From: Allomyces arbusculus
Lineage: Eukaryota; Blastocladiomycota; Blastocladiomycetes; Blastocladiales; Blastocladiaceae
Assembly (NCBI GenBank): GCA_027604705.1
Contig: JADHYV010000092.1
Coordinates: forward strand, 1-62,838
Length of the DNA stretch: 62,838 nt
Direction: 5' to 3'
In this document: one piece after another, positions 36,971-48,300 of the stretch
How positions within the stretch are numbered: the stretch's first letter is position 1
How the letters are laid out: every line of letters begins with the position of its first letter
Notes under the pieces: generated by a model
The model's input: the letters and a program-made list of their open reading frames with translations, nothing else
The model's database searches: none
Told to the model about the DNA's origin: nothing
Translations under genes and position numbers: made by a program

Positions 36971-39753
36971 ATGTTCGCTCGGTCGCTGCAGCGACTCCGG
37001 TTTCCCGCCTCTGCTCTTCGCACCATGGTGCGTGCGTCCGTCTGTTCATTGCCCATCCGCTCGCATTTGGTGGCCTCCATCGTCCCCTTGATCCTCGCGT
37101 CGTCGTTGGTGGTCGTGCTGTCGTCGAGCGCGATGGTGGGGTGATGCTCGAAGTGGCCAGCTGGGGGTGCTCTCGCAGCACGCGCTCACGCGCCACGGTC
37201 ACCCATCCACCTGCCATCTGCGCACATGTCACGGCGGTGTTGCTGTTACCCTCGCAAATATTGCGTTTCCGGGCGCTGCCGCGCGTCGTGCATCGCATAG
37301 TGATGCGAGTTGACGTTTTGGTCTGTCGTTTGCGCGCGGTGTGCCTTATGGTGCGCATCATGGGGTCCTGCATCGGTACCGACCGCCTCCGCCGTGTCTG
37401 GTTCCCCCTTTTCCGCTTACGGCTGGCCCCGACCACCTTCATTTTGGTCATCCGGCGCGCAACGACCTACCCACCACATGCCCGCACGCCATGCCGCAGC
37501 CATGCCGGCGACGACCCGCGCTAAAAAGGACCCGGGGCGCGGTCGAGCGAGCCTCGAGCGAGCAGAGAACGTCATGGAACTGTTGTTGCCAACGGGCAAC
37601 CCCCGCCGGGGCTTCAAAGCCGGGCCTCACCCGCCCGACTCGACTGGCCAACCGTTCTCGTTCTCTCTCCCTCTCTCCCTCTTCCCTCTGTTCTCGCTTT
37701 CGTCGTTCTCGTCAATACCCCACCCGCTGTTCCGCTCTCGCGCGCTCACCGCCCGCACACGACCGTCCACTCCTACCGCCATGCAGTCCACGTCCACGTA
37801 TTTCCCCACCGTCAAGCCCGAGGGCAAGCTGTTTGCCGCGCAAGCGACGCTGCCCAAGCTGCCGGTGCCGACGCTCGACGAGACGCTGGCCAAGTACCTT
37901 GTCACGGTGCGCCCGCTGCTGTCGGACGCCGACTATGCGCGCACCGAGGCGGCCGTGCGCGAGTTTGCCAAGCCGGGCGGCCAGGGCGAGCAGCTGCAGC
38001 AGCGTCTGCTCGAGCGTGCCGAGGCCGAAAAGGCCACGTCGTGGCTCGCGTCGTGGTGGAACGATTACGCCTACATGGCCTACCGCGACCCGGTCGTCAT
38101 CAACGTCAACTACTTTTTCCAGTTTGTCGATGACCGGCTGCGTCGCGCCCAGACGGAGCGTGCGGCCAGTTTGATTCAGGCCGCGGTTGCGTTCCGCAAG
38201 TTGGTCGTGAGGTACGTGAGCCAGTTGTTCGCGCAACAATCTGTATGGTCAGGTCCTTGACCCGCTCTTGCCATGATGAATTTAGCCAGGAGCTCCCGCC
38301 CGAGATGGCGCGTACGACGCCTCTTTGCTCGGTGCAGTACCAGTACCTGTTCAACTCGTGCCGCATCCCCAAGAAGCCCTCGGACGTGCCGGCCACGTTT
38401 GACCCGGCGACGCACAACCACGTTGTGGTTATTCGCAAGAACCAATTCTTCGTCTTTGACGTGATCGACGCCTCGGGCCGTACGCTCTCGACGGCCGAGA
38501 TCCAGGCGCAGCTCGACGCGATTGTTGAGCAGGCCGGCGATGTGACGGACCTGCCGCTCGGCGCCCTCACCACCGAGAACCGCGACACGTGGACCGACGT
38601 GCGCGATAAGCTCGTCAAGCTGCCCGGCAACGCTGAGCGGCTCGAGAAGCTCGAGTCGGCGCTGTTTGTCGTCGCGCTCGACGACTCGGCGCCCGTGACG
38701 CGCGACGAGGTCGGTCGTGCCCTGTGGCACGGCGACGGCCGCAACCGGTGGTTCGACAAGTCTATGCAGTTTGTCGTGTTTGCCAACGGCAAGGCCGGGT
38801 TCAACGGCGAGCACTCGATGATGGACGCGACCCCGACGGGCCGCCTCTGCGAGTGGATCCTGCACAACCTCGCGGCCAACAAGATTGACCACGGCGAGCC
38901 CGCGGCCGTGGAGCTGCCCAAGCCCGAGAAGCTCGACTTTGTCGTCACGTCGGGTATTGCCCAGTCCGTGCGCGACGCCGAGGCCAAGTTTGACGCTGTT
39001 GCCGACAAGCACGAGCTGCACGTTTGCGCCTTCGACGGCTATGGCAAGGGGCTCATCAAGCAAGTATTTCCCAAAGCTGACGGCGGTGAGATGGGCTCCT
39101 TGAACTAACGCGGGGTTTTCTCGTTTTTTAGGACGTTTGGTGTCTCGCCCGATGCCTACGTGCAAATGGCGCTCCAGCTCGCCTACTACAAGATGTACGG
39201 CGTGTCCAAGCCCACCTACGAGTCGGCGCAGACGCGCAAGTTTGCCTACGGCCGTACCGAGACGGGCCGTTCGGTCTCGTGCGAATCGGTTGCGTTTGTC
39301 AAGGCCATGGAGGACCCGAACACGACGCCCGAGGAGCGCGTCGCGCTCTGCAAGAAGGCGATCGCCTACCACGGCAAGTACATGAAGGATGCGTCCGAGG
39401 GCAAGGGTGTGGACCGTCACTTGCTCGGCCTGCGCCTGCTCGTGCAGCCTGGCGAGCCGCAGCCGTCGATTTTCGCGGACCCGGCGTACGCGGCCTCGTG
39501 CCACTGGAACCTGTCGACGTCGCAGCTCACGTCCGAGTACTTTGACGGGTACGGGTGGGGCGAGGTCGTGGCCGACGGGTACGGCCTGGCTTACATGATC
39601 AAGAACAACTCGATTCACGTCAACATGGTCTCGCAAAAGCTCGGCGCGCAGCAGCTGCGCCACTACATGGTCGAGGCCCTGCAGGACATGCGGTCGGCGT
39701 TTGCCGCGGTCGTGGCGCGCAACGGTGCCGGCGCGCCCAAGTCGCAGCTGTAA
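36971..39753 (+). CDS. Carnitine O-acetyltransferase, possibly dual-targeted
   Basis: It transfers acetyl groups between CoA and carnitine. The short model, exons 37781-38211, 38286-39059 and 39132-39753, gives 608 residues. The catalytic His is in NGEHSMMD, and NRWFDKSMQFVVF, FDGYGKGLIK and SPDAYVQMALQLAYYKMYG are family signatures. Splicing the second intron (39060-39131) needs a GC-AG intron with donor GCAAGT; only this gives GKGLIKTFGVSPD. The protein ends SQL, a plausible peroxisomal PTS1 variant. Upstream, 36971-37027 encodes MFARSLQRLRFPASALRTM, a textbook mitochondrial presequence that ends at a GTGCGT donor in phase with a CAG acceptor at 37786. A long form (exon 36971-37027 joined to 37787) would carry it. 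The 759-nt first intron would be the longest in the window. Confidence 0.9.
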
Positions 39754-40282
39754 GATAGTCGCACGGCGGGGAGGTGGTTTCGCGTTTGCCTCTTTTCTGG
39801 TTTCGTTTTCTTTTCCATCATTAGCACCATTGTAATTGCATGGCCGGAGCACCCCGCGGCGCGCGGGGGGCGTCCTGGCGCTGCGTGGATGGCGACCCTC
39901 CCAAACGTTGGCATAGCCCAACAGCGAATTGGAACGAGCAGAATTGAGAGAATTGAGCAAGAAGATGAAATACAAAACAGTTGGCTTGCTTGCCACTTCC
40001 TGTTTGCCGACCAGTCAGCAACGCAAGGCCTTGGCTTTGAACGTTCTCACAAATGTCGCAACCAAATCGCCATGATATTTCGCAGTCTCCGGAACCCACG
40101 AGAGTGCATGTCCACCCTGCGGATCCCAATTCCGGTGCTGCAATTCTTAGAGCCACAGTTTTGCGACCCGATAGTGACACAGCAAGAAGAAATGCGAGCA
40201 AATCGCTTCCACAGCGCCGGGTGACCAAAAGTATCGTTTCAACACTGCCCTCATCTGCAATCGCCTCAATCAAAAGTGTCTG
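39754..40282. other. Intergenic, nothing recognised
   Basis: Less GC-rich than the coding neighbours. It is the 3' region of the acetyltransferase and upstream sequence of the next gene. Confidence 0.4.
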
Positions 40283-41572
40283 ATGGCACACCCGCCGTTT
40301 AGCATGCAGGGCGAGCCAGCACTCGATATGTTTCACCTCACAAATCACCATTTCCTCATTCTATCTCATCCCGAGCTTAAGAGAGCAACAGCAGTGTTCA
40401 TTCCACAAGCGTCTGCCATTCAGCATCAAGAAGACTTGCGCTGCCAATTTGACCGCGCTGACGCACTTGGACCATCTCCACTTCCTCCCCTTCACGACGG
40501 CGGCCTGTTTGCGCCATGTCTTGCGGCACCCGACCACCGGGTCGCGTGTGAAGACCGTTTCCATGGATTGCGTTTCACGCTCCGAATGCTCCCACGCTTG
40601 CCACAACTCGAAAAGCTCATCATTCGGTCTGGACTTCATCCAATGAGGCGTGGCATGGTACGAAAATTTGTTCGGACCCTCGAAACCGTCACGGACTTGA
40701 CTATCATTGATGGGCATGACATTGGTGCCCCCAACGATTTTCTGCGCTCCATTGATGAGGTGTTTCCGGCGGGTGCTGGCCAGCGGATCCAGTACGCCAA
40801 GTTGACTCCATCGGCCGTGATGTGTCGATCCCCAGCTCCCATGGCAACAATGCCAATGCGACCGCCACTGGTACCGTAGCTGGCCACGACTGCGCTGGAC
40901 CCGCCGCGATACAACCCACCCCCGCCACTTGGACTCACGCACCTCGATCTGCTCGGGTCAGGCACCGTGCCAATTGCGTCGCTCCAGTGCGACTTTTTGT
41001 GTCTCACGACCCTCGTGTCGCTCACGGTCAAGCTCGGGTACTGCGAGCAAGAGGAGAACAAGCAACACGGCGCGCATCTTTCCGTGCAGCAAGTGCAACA
41101 ACTGGCGTTGCTCCCACACCTCGCGTTCCTGGGCGCGCCCGTCGCCACACCCGAATCTAAACCGGGCGTCACATGGGTGCAGCAAATGGCCGCTGTCGCT
41201 GCGTCGCTTCGCGGGCAGCGCGTCTTCTCGGCGCTTGAGCACGTTGTGACGACACACATCTTTTGCACGGCGATTCAGCCGGCGCGGTTGCCGCGGCTCA
41301 TGCACATGACTGTCTCAATTCCAGAAAAGTCACGGTTTTTGTCCAAGCTCTACTTGCCGTCGGCGCCGCGGCTCACGGACTTGGTCGTGGTCGCGTCGCT
41401 CGCTCGCATATGTTCATTGGATTTCCCAGCGCCGGTCATGGTGCTGGAGGCACAACCCGTGGATGGGAACGCAGTGCTCTGTGAGCGCGCACCGCTGCTC
41501 ACGACGTATGCTTGGCGAATGCCAGTGAATATGCGCGAGGCCATGTACAGGTTTCCATTCAAAATTTTGTGA
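40283..41572 (+). CDS. Leucine-rich-repeat-like protein, model uncertain
   Basis: Exons 40283-40816 and 40880-41572 give 408 residues. The second half is clearly protein-like with LRR/F-box-type spacing: LGLTHLDLLGSGTVPIASLQC, LTTLVSLTVKLGYC, VQQLALLPHLAFLG, LPRLMHMTVSI and PRLTDLVVVASL. The first exon has LPRLPQLEKLIIRSG and TVTDLTIIDG. The part before residue ~90 is doubtful. A different frame over about 40440-40570 also reads like LRR sequence (LTALTHLDHLHFLPF), so either an intron has been missed or the gene is damaged there. Base composition is lower in GC than in neighbours. LRR proteins of this kind often belong to F-box families, but no F-box is visible. Confidence 0.5.
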
Positions 41573-43035
41573 AATTGATAAAGTACTGTTCTGGTCTCGT
41601 TCTTGCCACTGCCTGCATGACCAACATGGCTGTTCGTTGGCACACGAATGGCATTGGTTGGGCGGTTTGACCAACAGCATCGACATGGGACGTTGTGCTG
41701 GTGCAGCCCCAGAAGGCTGGGTGAAGAGAAGAAAAACAGAAACGCATACCAGCGTGGCGATTTCAAATTTGATCGGAACGCGGTGCTTAGAGCGCGGGGA
41801 TGACTATGAGGCTGGCCGGTGGAGATGATCGAGGCACGATGAATAGTAAAACGGCGTCTTCCCGAGGGTAGCAAGTCAGACTCGCGAGCTGGCAGGAGAC
41901 GATTTGAACACCTGTCCCCAAACCATACATCCATCGCTCGACTCCCAGCCCAATTCCAGACGAAAAAATTGGCAACTCAGCATCACCTCTTCGTGACCAT
42001 AGATCAGAGTCAACCGGATCACTTCTCAGGGCCTCCGTTTCTGTCATCTCTTCTTTTTCCTCTCTTGGTCCACACTTGATAAGGCTGGGTGATGATGCTT
42101 CCATGCCAAACTGTCCCCTGCATCCACCCACACCCAACCTTGTTATTGTGCATGCTCATCGCTTCACCAATGCCAACCGGAAGACCAAATTATCAATTTT
42201 CCAAGAGTTTGTTGTGATCTTATCATTTGCGGCCGCTCCTAGGTGACCATGAATGACTGAGCTGCTTCCAGCTGGAGGAGTGGTCTGAGCATCAAATCGA
42301 TCTGGTTGCTTTTACCCTTTTTTGTCTGCGACATATTGTCGCCTGGTGGAGGAACGAGATTTCGTTGTGACTCTTGCACGCAGGATCCAATCATTCAATC
42401 TTTTGATCACAATCTTCCTACTTCCAAGAGAACAAAATTTTGCCGCTCAAGCAAGCATCGTTCGTCGTGATAATTTCATCCTAAGCGTGTGCATTCCACT
42501 CCTGCAATGCTTTTTGTTGATTTCGTCCCAGCCGCTGGTACTCACGCCTATCACTTTCCAATCAAGGTGGAGCACTTGGCAGACGCCTGTGTCCAGTCAA
42601 CTGAGCGAATTCTCTCGCTGTGTGCGTGAGCCGGGAGGAAGAGCGCGAAAACCTGGACTTGACAGCATCCAACTACCTCGACGTTGATGATCATGGTTGA
42701 AAGGAAACACCAATCGTGTGGTGTGCACCCGTCTCGGTGAAAGGGGATGGTTGCGCACGGCTCTCTTCGTATCGTGGAACGACGCATTTGGAGTGTCGTG
42801 CCGCTGTCGACATTCTCCTTTCTCCGTGCCCATCTGCATATATATGGCGAGCACGACAGAGGGACACACACACCGCAAGCCAGAGCAAAATTAGGAGCAA
42901 TCGACAAAAAGAAGATATCGCGCGTCAGCGACCATCACTTGGTCGCGGATGAAACAAAAAATTGAACAGTGTACGACGGCTGGAAGGGCCTGAGAACACG
43001 GTGCATGGTCGCAACCCAGCACCAACGTAACCCGT
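41573..43035. other. AT-richer gene-poor block
   Basis: About 1.4 kb of lower GC with short frames on both strands and no family motif. It resembles the 30.3-32.9 kb block in composition but I see no shared sequence. Confidence 0.45.
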
Positions 43036-44112
43036 TTACGGCACCACTGAGTCGCCGTCGCGCGGTATACTCGACGAGTCGCACGGGGACGGTGGCCTCG
43101 ACGACAACGACGATAACGCCGACTCGTCGAGCGTCGCCAATGCCGCATACGATGCCCGAGACGCGGCTGGTGACGTCGGTGTGCTCGGTGTCACCGCCGC
43201 GTGCCCGATCCGCCGTGGACTGGCTGACGTGGGCGTCGTTGGGCGACTGCGGTCCGCGCGATGCTGCTGAATTTCACGCACGAGATGACTATCGAGCGGA
43301 CCGTCGTCGCTATCGTCCTCGACCACCACCGGCGTGCCGCCCAGTGTCAGACTGCTCAGCAGAGCCGGTACCGTCAATGACCTTGGCCGTGCCGGCGGAT
43401 GTAAGTGGTGCGCGCCATACTCTGGCGGCGGCATTGCCGGGAACAGCGAACTCGTCGTCGACGACAGGAACGCTGGTGCGTGCGGGTTCCACGCGGGCGT
43501 GACCAGGTCCGAGAACCGGCGCGCGTGGCCCGTGGATTGCGACGCGTGTCGCGACCCGCGCAGAGCGCGCGGAAGTGTCGCGGGCCCCACGGGCCGATCC
43601 GTATGGTGTTGCTGTTGCCGGATCCGGTCAATCGTCGCGTACCGCGGTAGTGTCCCTGCAGCCGACGCGGTGCGCCCCAGCGTTTCGAGCATGCGGTTAT
43701 CGGCGGGCCGCAGCAGGGCTTCGCGGACGACCGGGTCCGGCGGGAGGGCGGCGGCCGAGTTGGGTAGGCGGAACCGGACCAGTTTAGCGTGGCGGCGGCG
43801 CTTGGCACAGCACCAGACGGACGCGGCGATGGCGACGAGAAGGAGGACATTGAAGATGACAATGGGGCCGAGGGCCGCAACGGTCAGGCCGGCACGGATG
43901 GTCGCGTCGCTCGAGGACCGCGCATTGGTCGGGACGAGCGCGCTTGGGTCGTCGGTGGCGGTCGGGGAAGGGGGCGGGGTGCGTGTTGGGGGGGCAGGGA
44001 CGGTGAGCGTGGTGGTGATGACGGTGGTGGTTGAGGGTGCGGTCGAGGTCGAGTTTGATCTTGTGGTCGCCGCGGACGCGATGGGGATGGGCGGCAGTGG
44101 TGGGTCCGGCAT
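43036..44112 (-). CDS. Single-pass membrane protein with Ser/Thr-rich ectodomain
   Basis: An intronless frame of 358 residues. Residues 1-~75 are Pro then Ser/Thr-rich (SNSTSTAPSTTTVITTTLTV), with N-glycosylation-like NST. One strong TM segment, about 80-105 (AALGPIVIFNVLLLVAIAASVWCC), is followed by a basic stop-transfer stretch (AKRRRHAKLVRFR). The cytosolic ~250 residues are Ser/Pro/Arg-rich with a short acidic patch (VVEDDSDDG) and look disordered. The layout resembles fungal cell-surface sensors (Wsc/Mid2-like), but there is no visible signal peptide and no Cys-rich WSC domain. A missed upstream exon with a signal peptide is possible, because the frame is open further upstream. No family is assigned. 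Confidence 0.5.
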   Translation of the reverse strand: MPDPPLPPIPIASAATTRSNSTSTAPSTTTVITTTLTVPAPPTRTPPPSPTATDDPSALVPTNARSSSDATIRAGLTVAALGPIVIFNVLLLVAIAASVWCCAKRRRHAKLVRFRLPNSAAALPPDPVVREALLRPADNRMLETLGRTASAAGTLPRYATIDRIRQQQHHTDRPVGPATLPRALRGSRHASQSTGHARRFSDLVTPAWNPHAPAFLSSTTSSLFPAMPPPEYGAHHLHPPARPRSLTVPALLSSLTLGGTPVVVEDDSDDGPLDSHLVREIQQHRADRSRPTTPTSASPRRIGHAAVTPSTPTSPAASRASYAALATLDESALSSLSSRPPSPCDSSSIPRDGDSVVP

Positions 44113-45380
44113 GGCGGCCGCTGATGCTGTTGTTGCTGGCCGCGCGGTGGACGGTGGCCGGAGAAACGAAGCGCGATAAGCTGAAGGGATCGTCGCGCTG
44201 GGTCCCGATGGAGGCCGTGTTCGGTGCCGCGGGCTTGGCGGCGGTTGCCGTCGCGAGCTGCGACGTGCGGAGCGTGTGGGCTGCCGGTGCGCGCGCGCAC
44301 GCGGGGCTGGCGTGGTGCAGCGCGTCGGGTGTGCAGCAGCAGCACAGCTTTGGTCCGGCGCGAAGGGGTCGGGTCGGCTCGCGCAACGACGTGGATCGGT
44401 CAGCGATGGAAGGAAGCGCGCGTTGCTTGCGCGGTGAACCCGTGCGCCCGCGTCCCTGCCCATCCCTGCCGGGGCGCAGCCGATGGCCGACTCCGCCCGC
44501 GGGCAGCGCAGAGGCGGCGGATGCTTCTTCAAGAAGCAGTGGGCGCCTCCTTCTGATCCGGCGGACGGGAGACACGCCGACGCGAGACGCGCCCCCACGT
44601 GCGCCGCCCGTCGATACCGCTGTATCGCGCTCCGCAAAAGGACGATCTGCGGCCGCGCACGTCCTCCTCCACCACCTCCCTTGGGCGCTCTCCCCGCACG
44701 GACCCGCCTGCCCGCACGCGCGCGACCAAAGACACGCCAAAGGCACGCGCCCATCGAGGTCAACTCTATCCTCGACGACGTGGGGCCTCGACGGCCCACC
44801 GTGCATCTGCCGACACCGACGCGCCGCTTCTCCTCTCTCCCCCGCTTCTCGTCGGCTCTCTCCGCCACCGTGATTTGCCCTCTGCCATTGCCGCTCCTGC
44901 CAAGCAGCCTGCACCTCACGACCACGGTGCGTCTTGCTGTGCTCCTCGCGCGTTCTCGACGCGCACGAACGCGTCGGATCAGACCTGGGCGCCGGCCGCA
45001 CTCTGCGTTTATGCACTGACCCGCGCGCTCGCGCTCTGATCTACCTCCGCTCGCCCGCCTGATCACGCCGCAGATCGCCCGCTCCCAACGCGCGCGCGGT
45101 CCTCTCCAAGCTGTCGTCGTCCTCCCCGCCGCCCGCGTCGCCGCTCGTGGCGCTGCTGTGCGGGTGCTTGCCGCCGACGCCCCCGTCCAAGCGCAAAGCC
45201 GCGCTACCCTCTGCCCCGCCGCGCACTCCCACGCCGCCGCAAGAAGAATCCGAAACACGCGCCTTGGCCCCAGATCAGGCCCCGGATCTCGATTGCCCGA
45301 TTTCGCGTGACTCCGACGCACCATCTCCCGCCGCGTTTCCGTCGCCCACCCGTCCCGACCAACCTGGAACCGCAGTCAAG
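44113..45380. other. Divergent intergenic region upstream of phosphofructokinase
   Basis: It separates the membrane-protein gene (-) from PFK (+). The frame in phase with PFK is open back to about 45147, but the ATG at 45381 is preferred because homology starts there. Nothing else is recognised. Confidence 0.4.
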
Positions 45381-48300
45381 ATGTCGACGGTCCCGCTCGA
45401 GATCCCGTCGCTGTCGCACGTGACGCTGCGCGCGCCCGACGCAGCGACGCTTACCGACGCCAAAGTCTTCTACACGGCGCTCGGGTTCCAAGTCGTCCGC
45501 GAAGAGCAAGGCGGCATCTGGCTCGTCTACTTCACCGACCCGGCCACCTCCGCGCCGCGCGCCGCCGACGCCGCGACCCGGCGCGAAGTGGCCACCCCCG
45601 CCGTCCTGCACTTGCGCGTCGCCGACCCGGACGCACCCGTCCCGCGCGTGCCCGCGCCCGACCGGCTGCAGTCGGCGCCCGTCTCACTGTGTTTCACGGC
45701 GCGGTCCCTCCGCCCGCTCGAGCACTTGGTTGCCGCACACAATTTACGGTCGGACGCGGCGGTCCGCGCGGATGGCGCAAGCTACCTGTACGTCGCGGAC
45801 CCGCTCGGGAATGTGGTCGTGTTCACGAACCGCGCGCATCCGCTCGCGCACCGCGTGCTCGAGTCGGCGTCGTCGCCCTCGTCCGCAGGGTCCCCGGCGC
45901 CGTCGGTCGTGATTCCGTGGCAGCCGGCCGTCCCCGTGCCGTACGGCGCGCACGACCGCTTGATCCTGCAGCAGCGGCTCGCGGCCACGGCGTCGCCCGT
46001 GCTCCCGCCGGACGTGCACATTCAGCAGGACGTGACCGGTCCCGAATTGGCCCTTCCGGTCCCGGCCATCGCGACGCGCAAGCGGCGGATTGGGATTCTC
46101 ACCTCGGGTGGTGACTCGCAGGGGATGAACGCGGCGGTGCGTGCGGTCGTGCGCATGGCCCACGTCAAGGGGCTCGACCCGTGGGCGATTTACGACGGGT
46201 ACCAAGGGCTCGTAGATAACGTGATGCGCCCGTTGGCCTGGGCCGATGTGCAAGGTCTGCTCCGGCTTGGCGGGACCGTGATTGGCACGGCGCGGTGCCT
46301 GGCGTTCCGCGAACGCGCAGGTCGACTGACGGCCGCACAGCACTTGGTCGAGAACGGGATTGATGCACTGGTCGTGATTGGCGGCGACGGGTCGCTCACG
46401 GGCGCCGACCGCCTCCGTGCCGAGTGGGGGTCGTTGCTCGACGAGTTGCTGGAAACGAACCGGATTAGCCAGGAGCAGCGCGAGACTTATGCGCACTTGA
46501 ACATTGTCGGGCTTGTCGGGTCGATCGACAATGACATGTCCTCGACGGACATGACCATCGGGTGTGTCTCGGCTTTGCACCGCATTTGCGAGGCCGTCGA
46601 CGCGATCGAAGCCACGGCGCTCTCGCACGGGCGCGCGTTCGTCGTCGAAGTCATGGGGCGACACTGCGGGTGGCTCGCGCTCACCGCTGCGCTGGCCTCG
46701 GCCGCCGACTGGCTGTTTGTGCCGGAACGCCCGCCGCTCGTGGATAACTGGGAAGAGGAAATGTGCGCTCACCTGAAGAAACTCAAGGACCGGGGCCAGA
46801 AAAAAATTCTCGTGATCGTCTCCGAGGGGGCGATCGACAAGAACCTGAAGCCCATCAAGTCTGAGTATGTGCGCGACCTGCTCGCCGCCAAGCTCAAGTT
46901 TGACGCGCGCGTCACGACGCTCGGCCACGTGCAGCGCGGCGGGTCGCCGTGCTTCTACGACCGGTACCTCGGCACCGTGCAAGGTGTCCGTGCCGTGGAC
47001 GAGATTCTGCGCGCGACGCCCGAGACGCCGTCGCCCATGATCGGCATTTCGAACAACAAGATCACGGTGGAACCGCTCGTGCAGGCGGTCACGCTCACAC
47101 ACGCTGTCTCGGCGGCGATTGAGGACAAGGATTTCGCGCGCGCCATGGAATTGCGCGACCCGGAATTCGCCACCTCGTTTGATACGTTTGTCGCCATGAA
47201 CAACTTGCCCGTGAATGTCACGGGCGGGTTGGGTCTCGGCGTCGCGCGGCTCCCGCGCACGCTTGCGGCGTCGCCCACGCAGAACGCGGGCGACGCGCCG
47301 GCACCGGCGGCGCCCGAGTCCGGGACGGGGTTGCGGATCGGGATCCTGCACATTGGCGCGCCCGCAGGCGGATCGAACGCGGCGACGCGTGCGGCGGCCC
47401 TGTTGGCGCTGAACCGCGGGCACACGCCGCTCGCGATTTACAACGGTGTCGAAGGGCTCGTGCGCGGCGACTGGAAGCCGCTGACGCGGCGGATCGTGCA
47501 AAACTGGACGGCGCGCGGCGGGTCCGAGCTCGGCACGAACCGCGAGCAGCCGGGCGCGCAATTGGGTCTCTGTGCGTACCAGTTGCAGCGCGCGGGCATC
47601 CAGGCGCTCTTGTTTGTGGGCGGGTTCGAGGCGTTCACGGCGATGCACGCGCTGGCTACGGCGCGGAAAGAGTACCCGGCGCTGTGTATTCCGATGGCGC
47701 ATATTCCCGCGACGATTTCGAATAACGTACCTGGCACGGAACATTCGTTGGGCTCAGATACGGCGCTGAACGCAATTGTCGACGCGTGCGATAAGATCAA
47801 GCAGTCGGCGTCGGCGTCACGGAAACGCGTTTTTGTCATGGAAGTGCATGGCGGGAACGTCGGGTACTTGGCTACGCTCGGTGGGTTGGCCGGCGGGTCG
47901 ACGGCCGTGTATATCCCGGAAGAGGGGGTCGGTCTGCACCGCGTGCAGCGCGACGTGGACCACCTGATTCGTCGGTACTCGGCCGAGGGCGCCGCGACCA
48001 AGGAGGGGCGCATCCTGTTGCGCAACGAGGCCGTGTCCTCGACGTACACAACCGACGTGCTCTGCTCGATTCTGCGCGCAGAGGCGCGCGGCCTGTTTGA
48101 CGCCCGCTCCGCCGTCCTCGGCCACTTGCAGCAGGGCGGCGCACCGTCCCCGCTCGACCGCGTCCGCGCGACCCGACTCGCCGCCATGTGCGTCGACTGG
48201 ATCGAGAACCAGGCGGCACAAGCCATGGCCGAGGGCGAGGGGAAACCCGCGCTCGTCTACACGACGAGCAAGCAGTCGGCGTGCGTGATTGGGATCCAAG

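Noticed and set aside
36971-37144. A separate small gene at the 36971 ATG
   Set aside because: The frame is short after its donor site, and the peptide before the donor is a presequence in phase with the acetyltransferase. An upstream exon is the simpler reading.
38176-39996. A 606-residue antisense frame over carnitine acetyltransferase
   Set aside because: Composition is Arg/Val/Leu/His-rich with no motif; the plus-strand enzyme is unambiguous.
43036-45324. A 762-residue minus-strand frame for the membrane protein
   Set aside because: The part before 44112 is Arg/Ala/Pro-rich shadow-like sequence. Only the C-terminal 358 residues have a sensible composition and TM layout.
45744-47744. A 666-residue antisense frame over PFK
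   Set aside because: Same codon-bias shadow; no domain, and the plus strand is a complete PFK.
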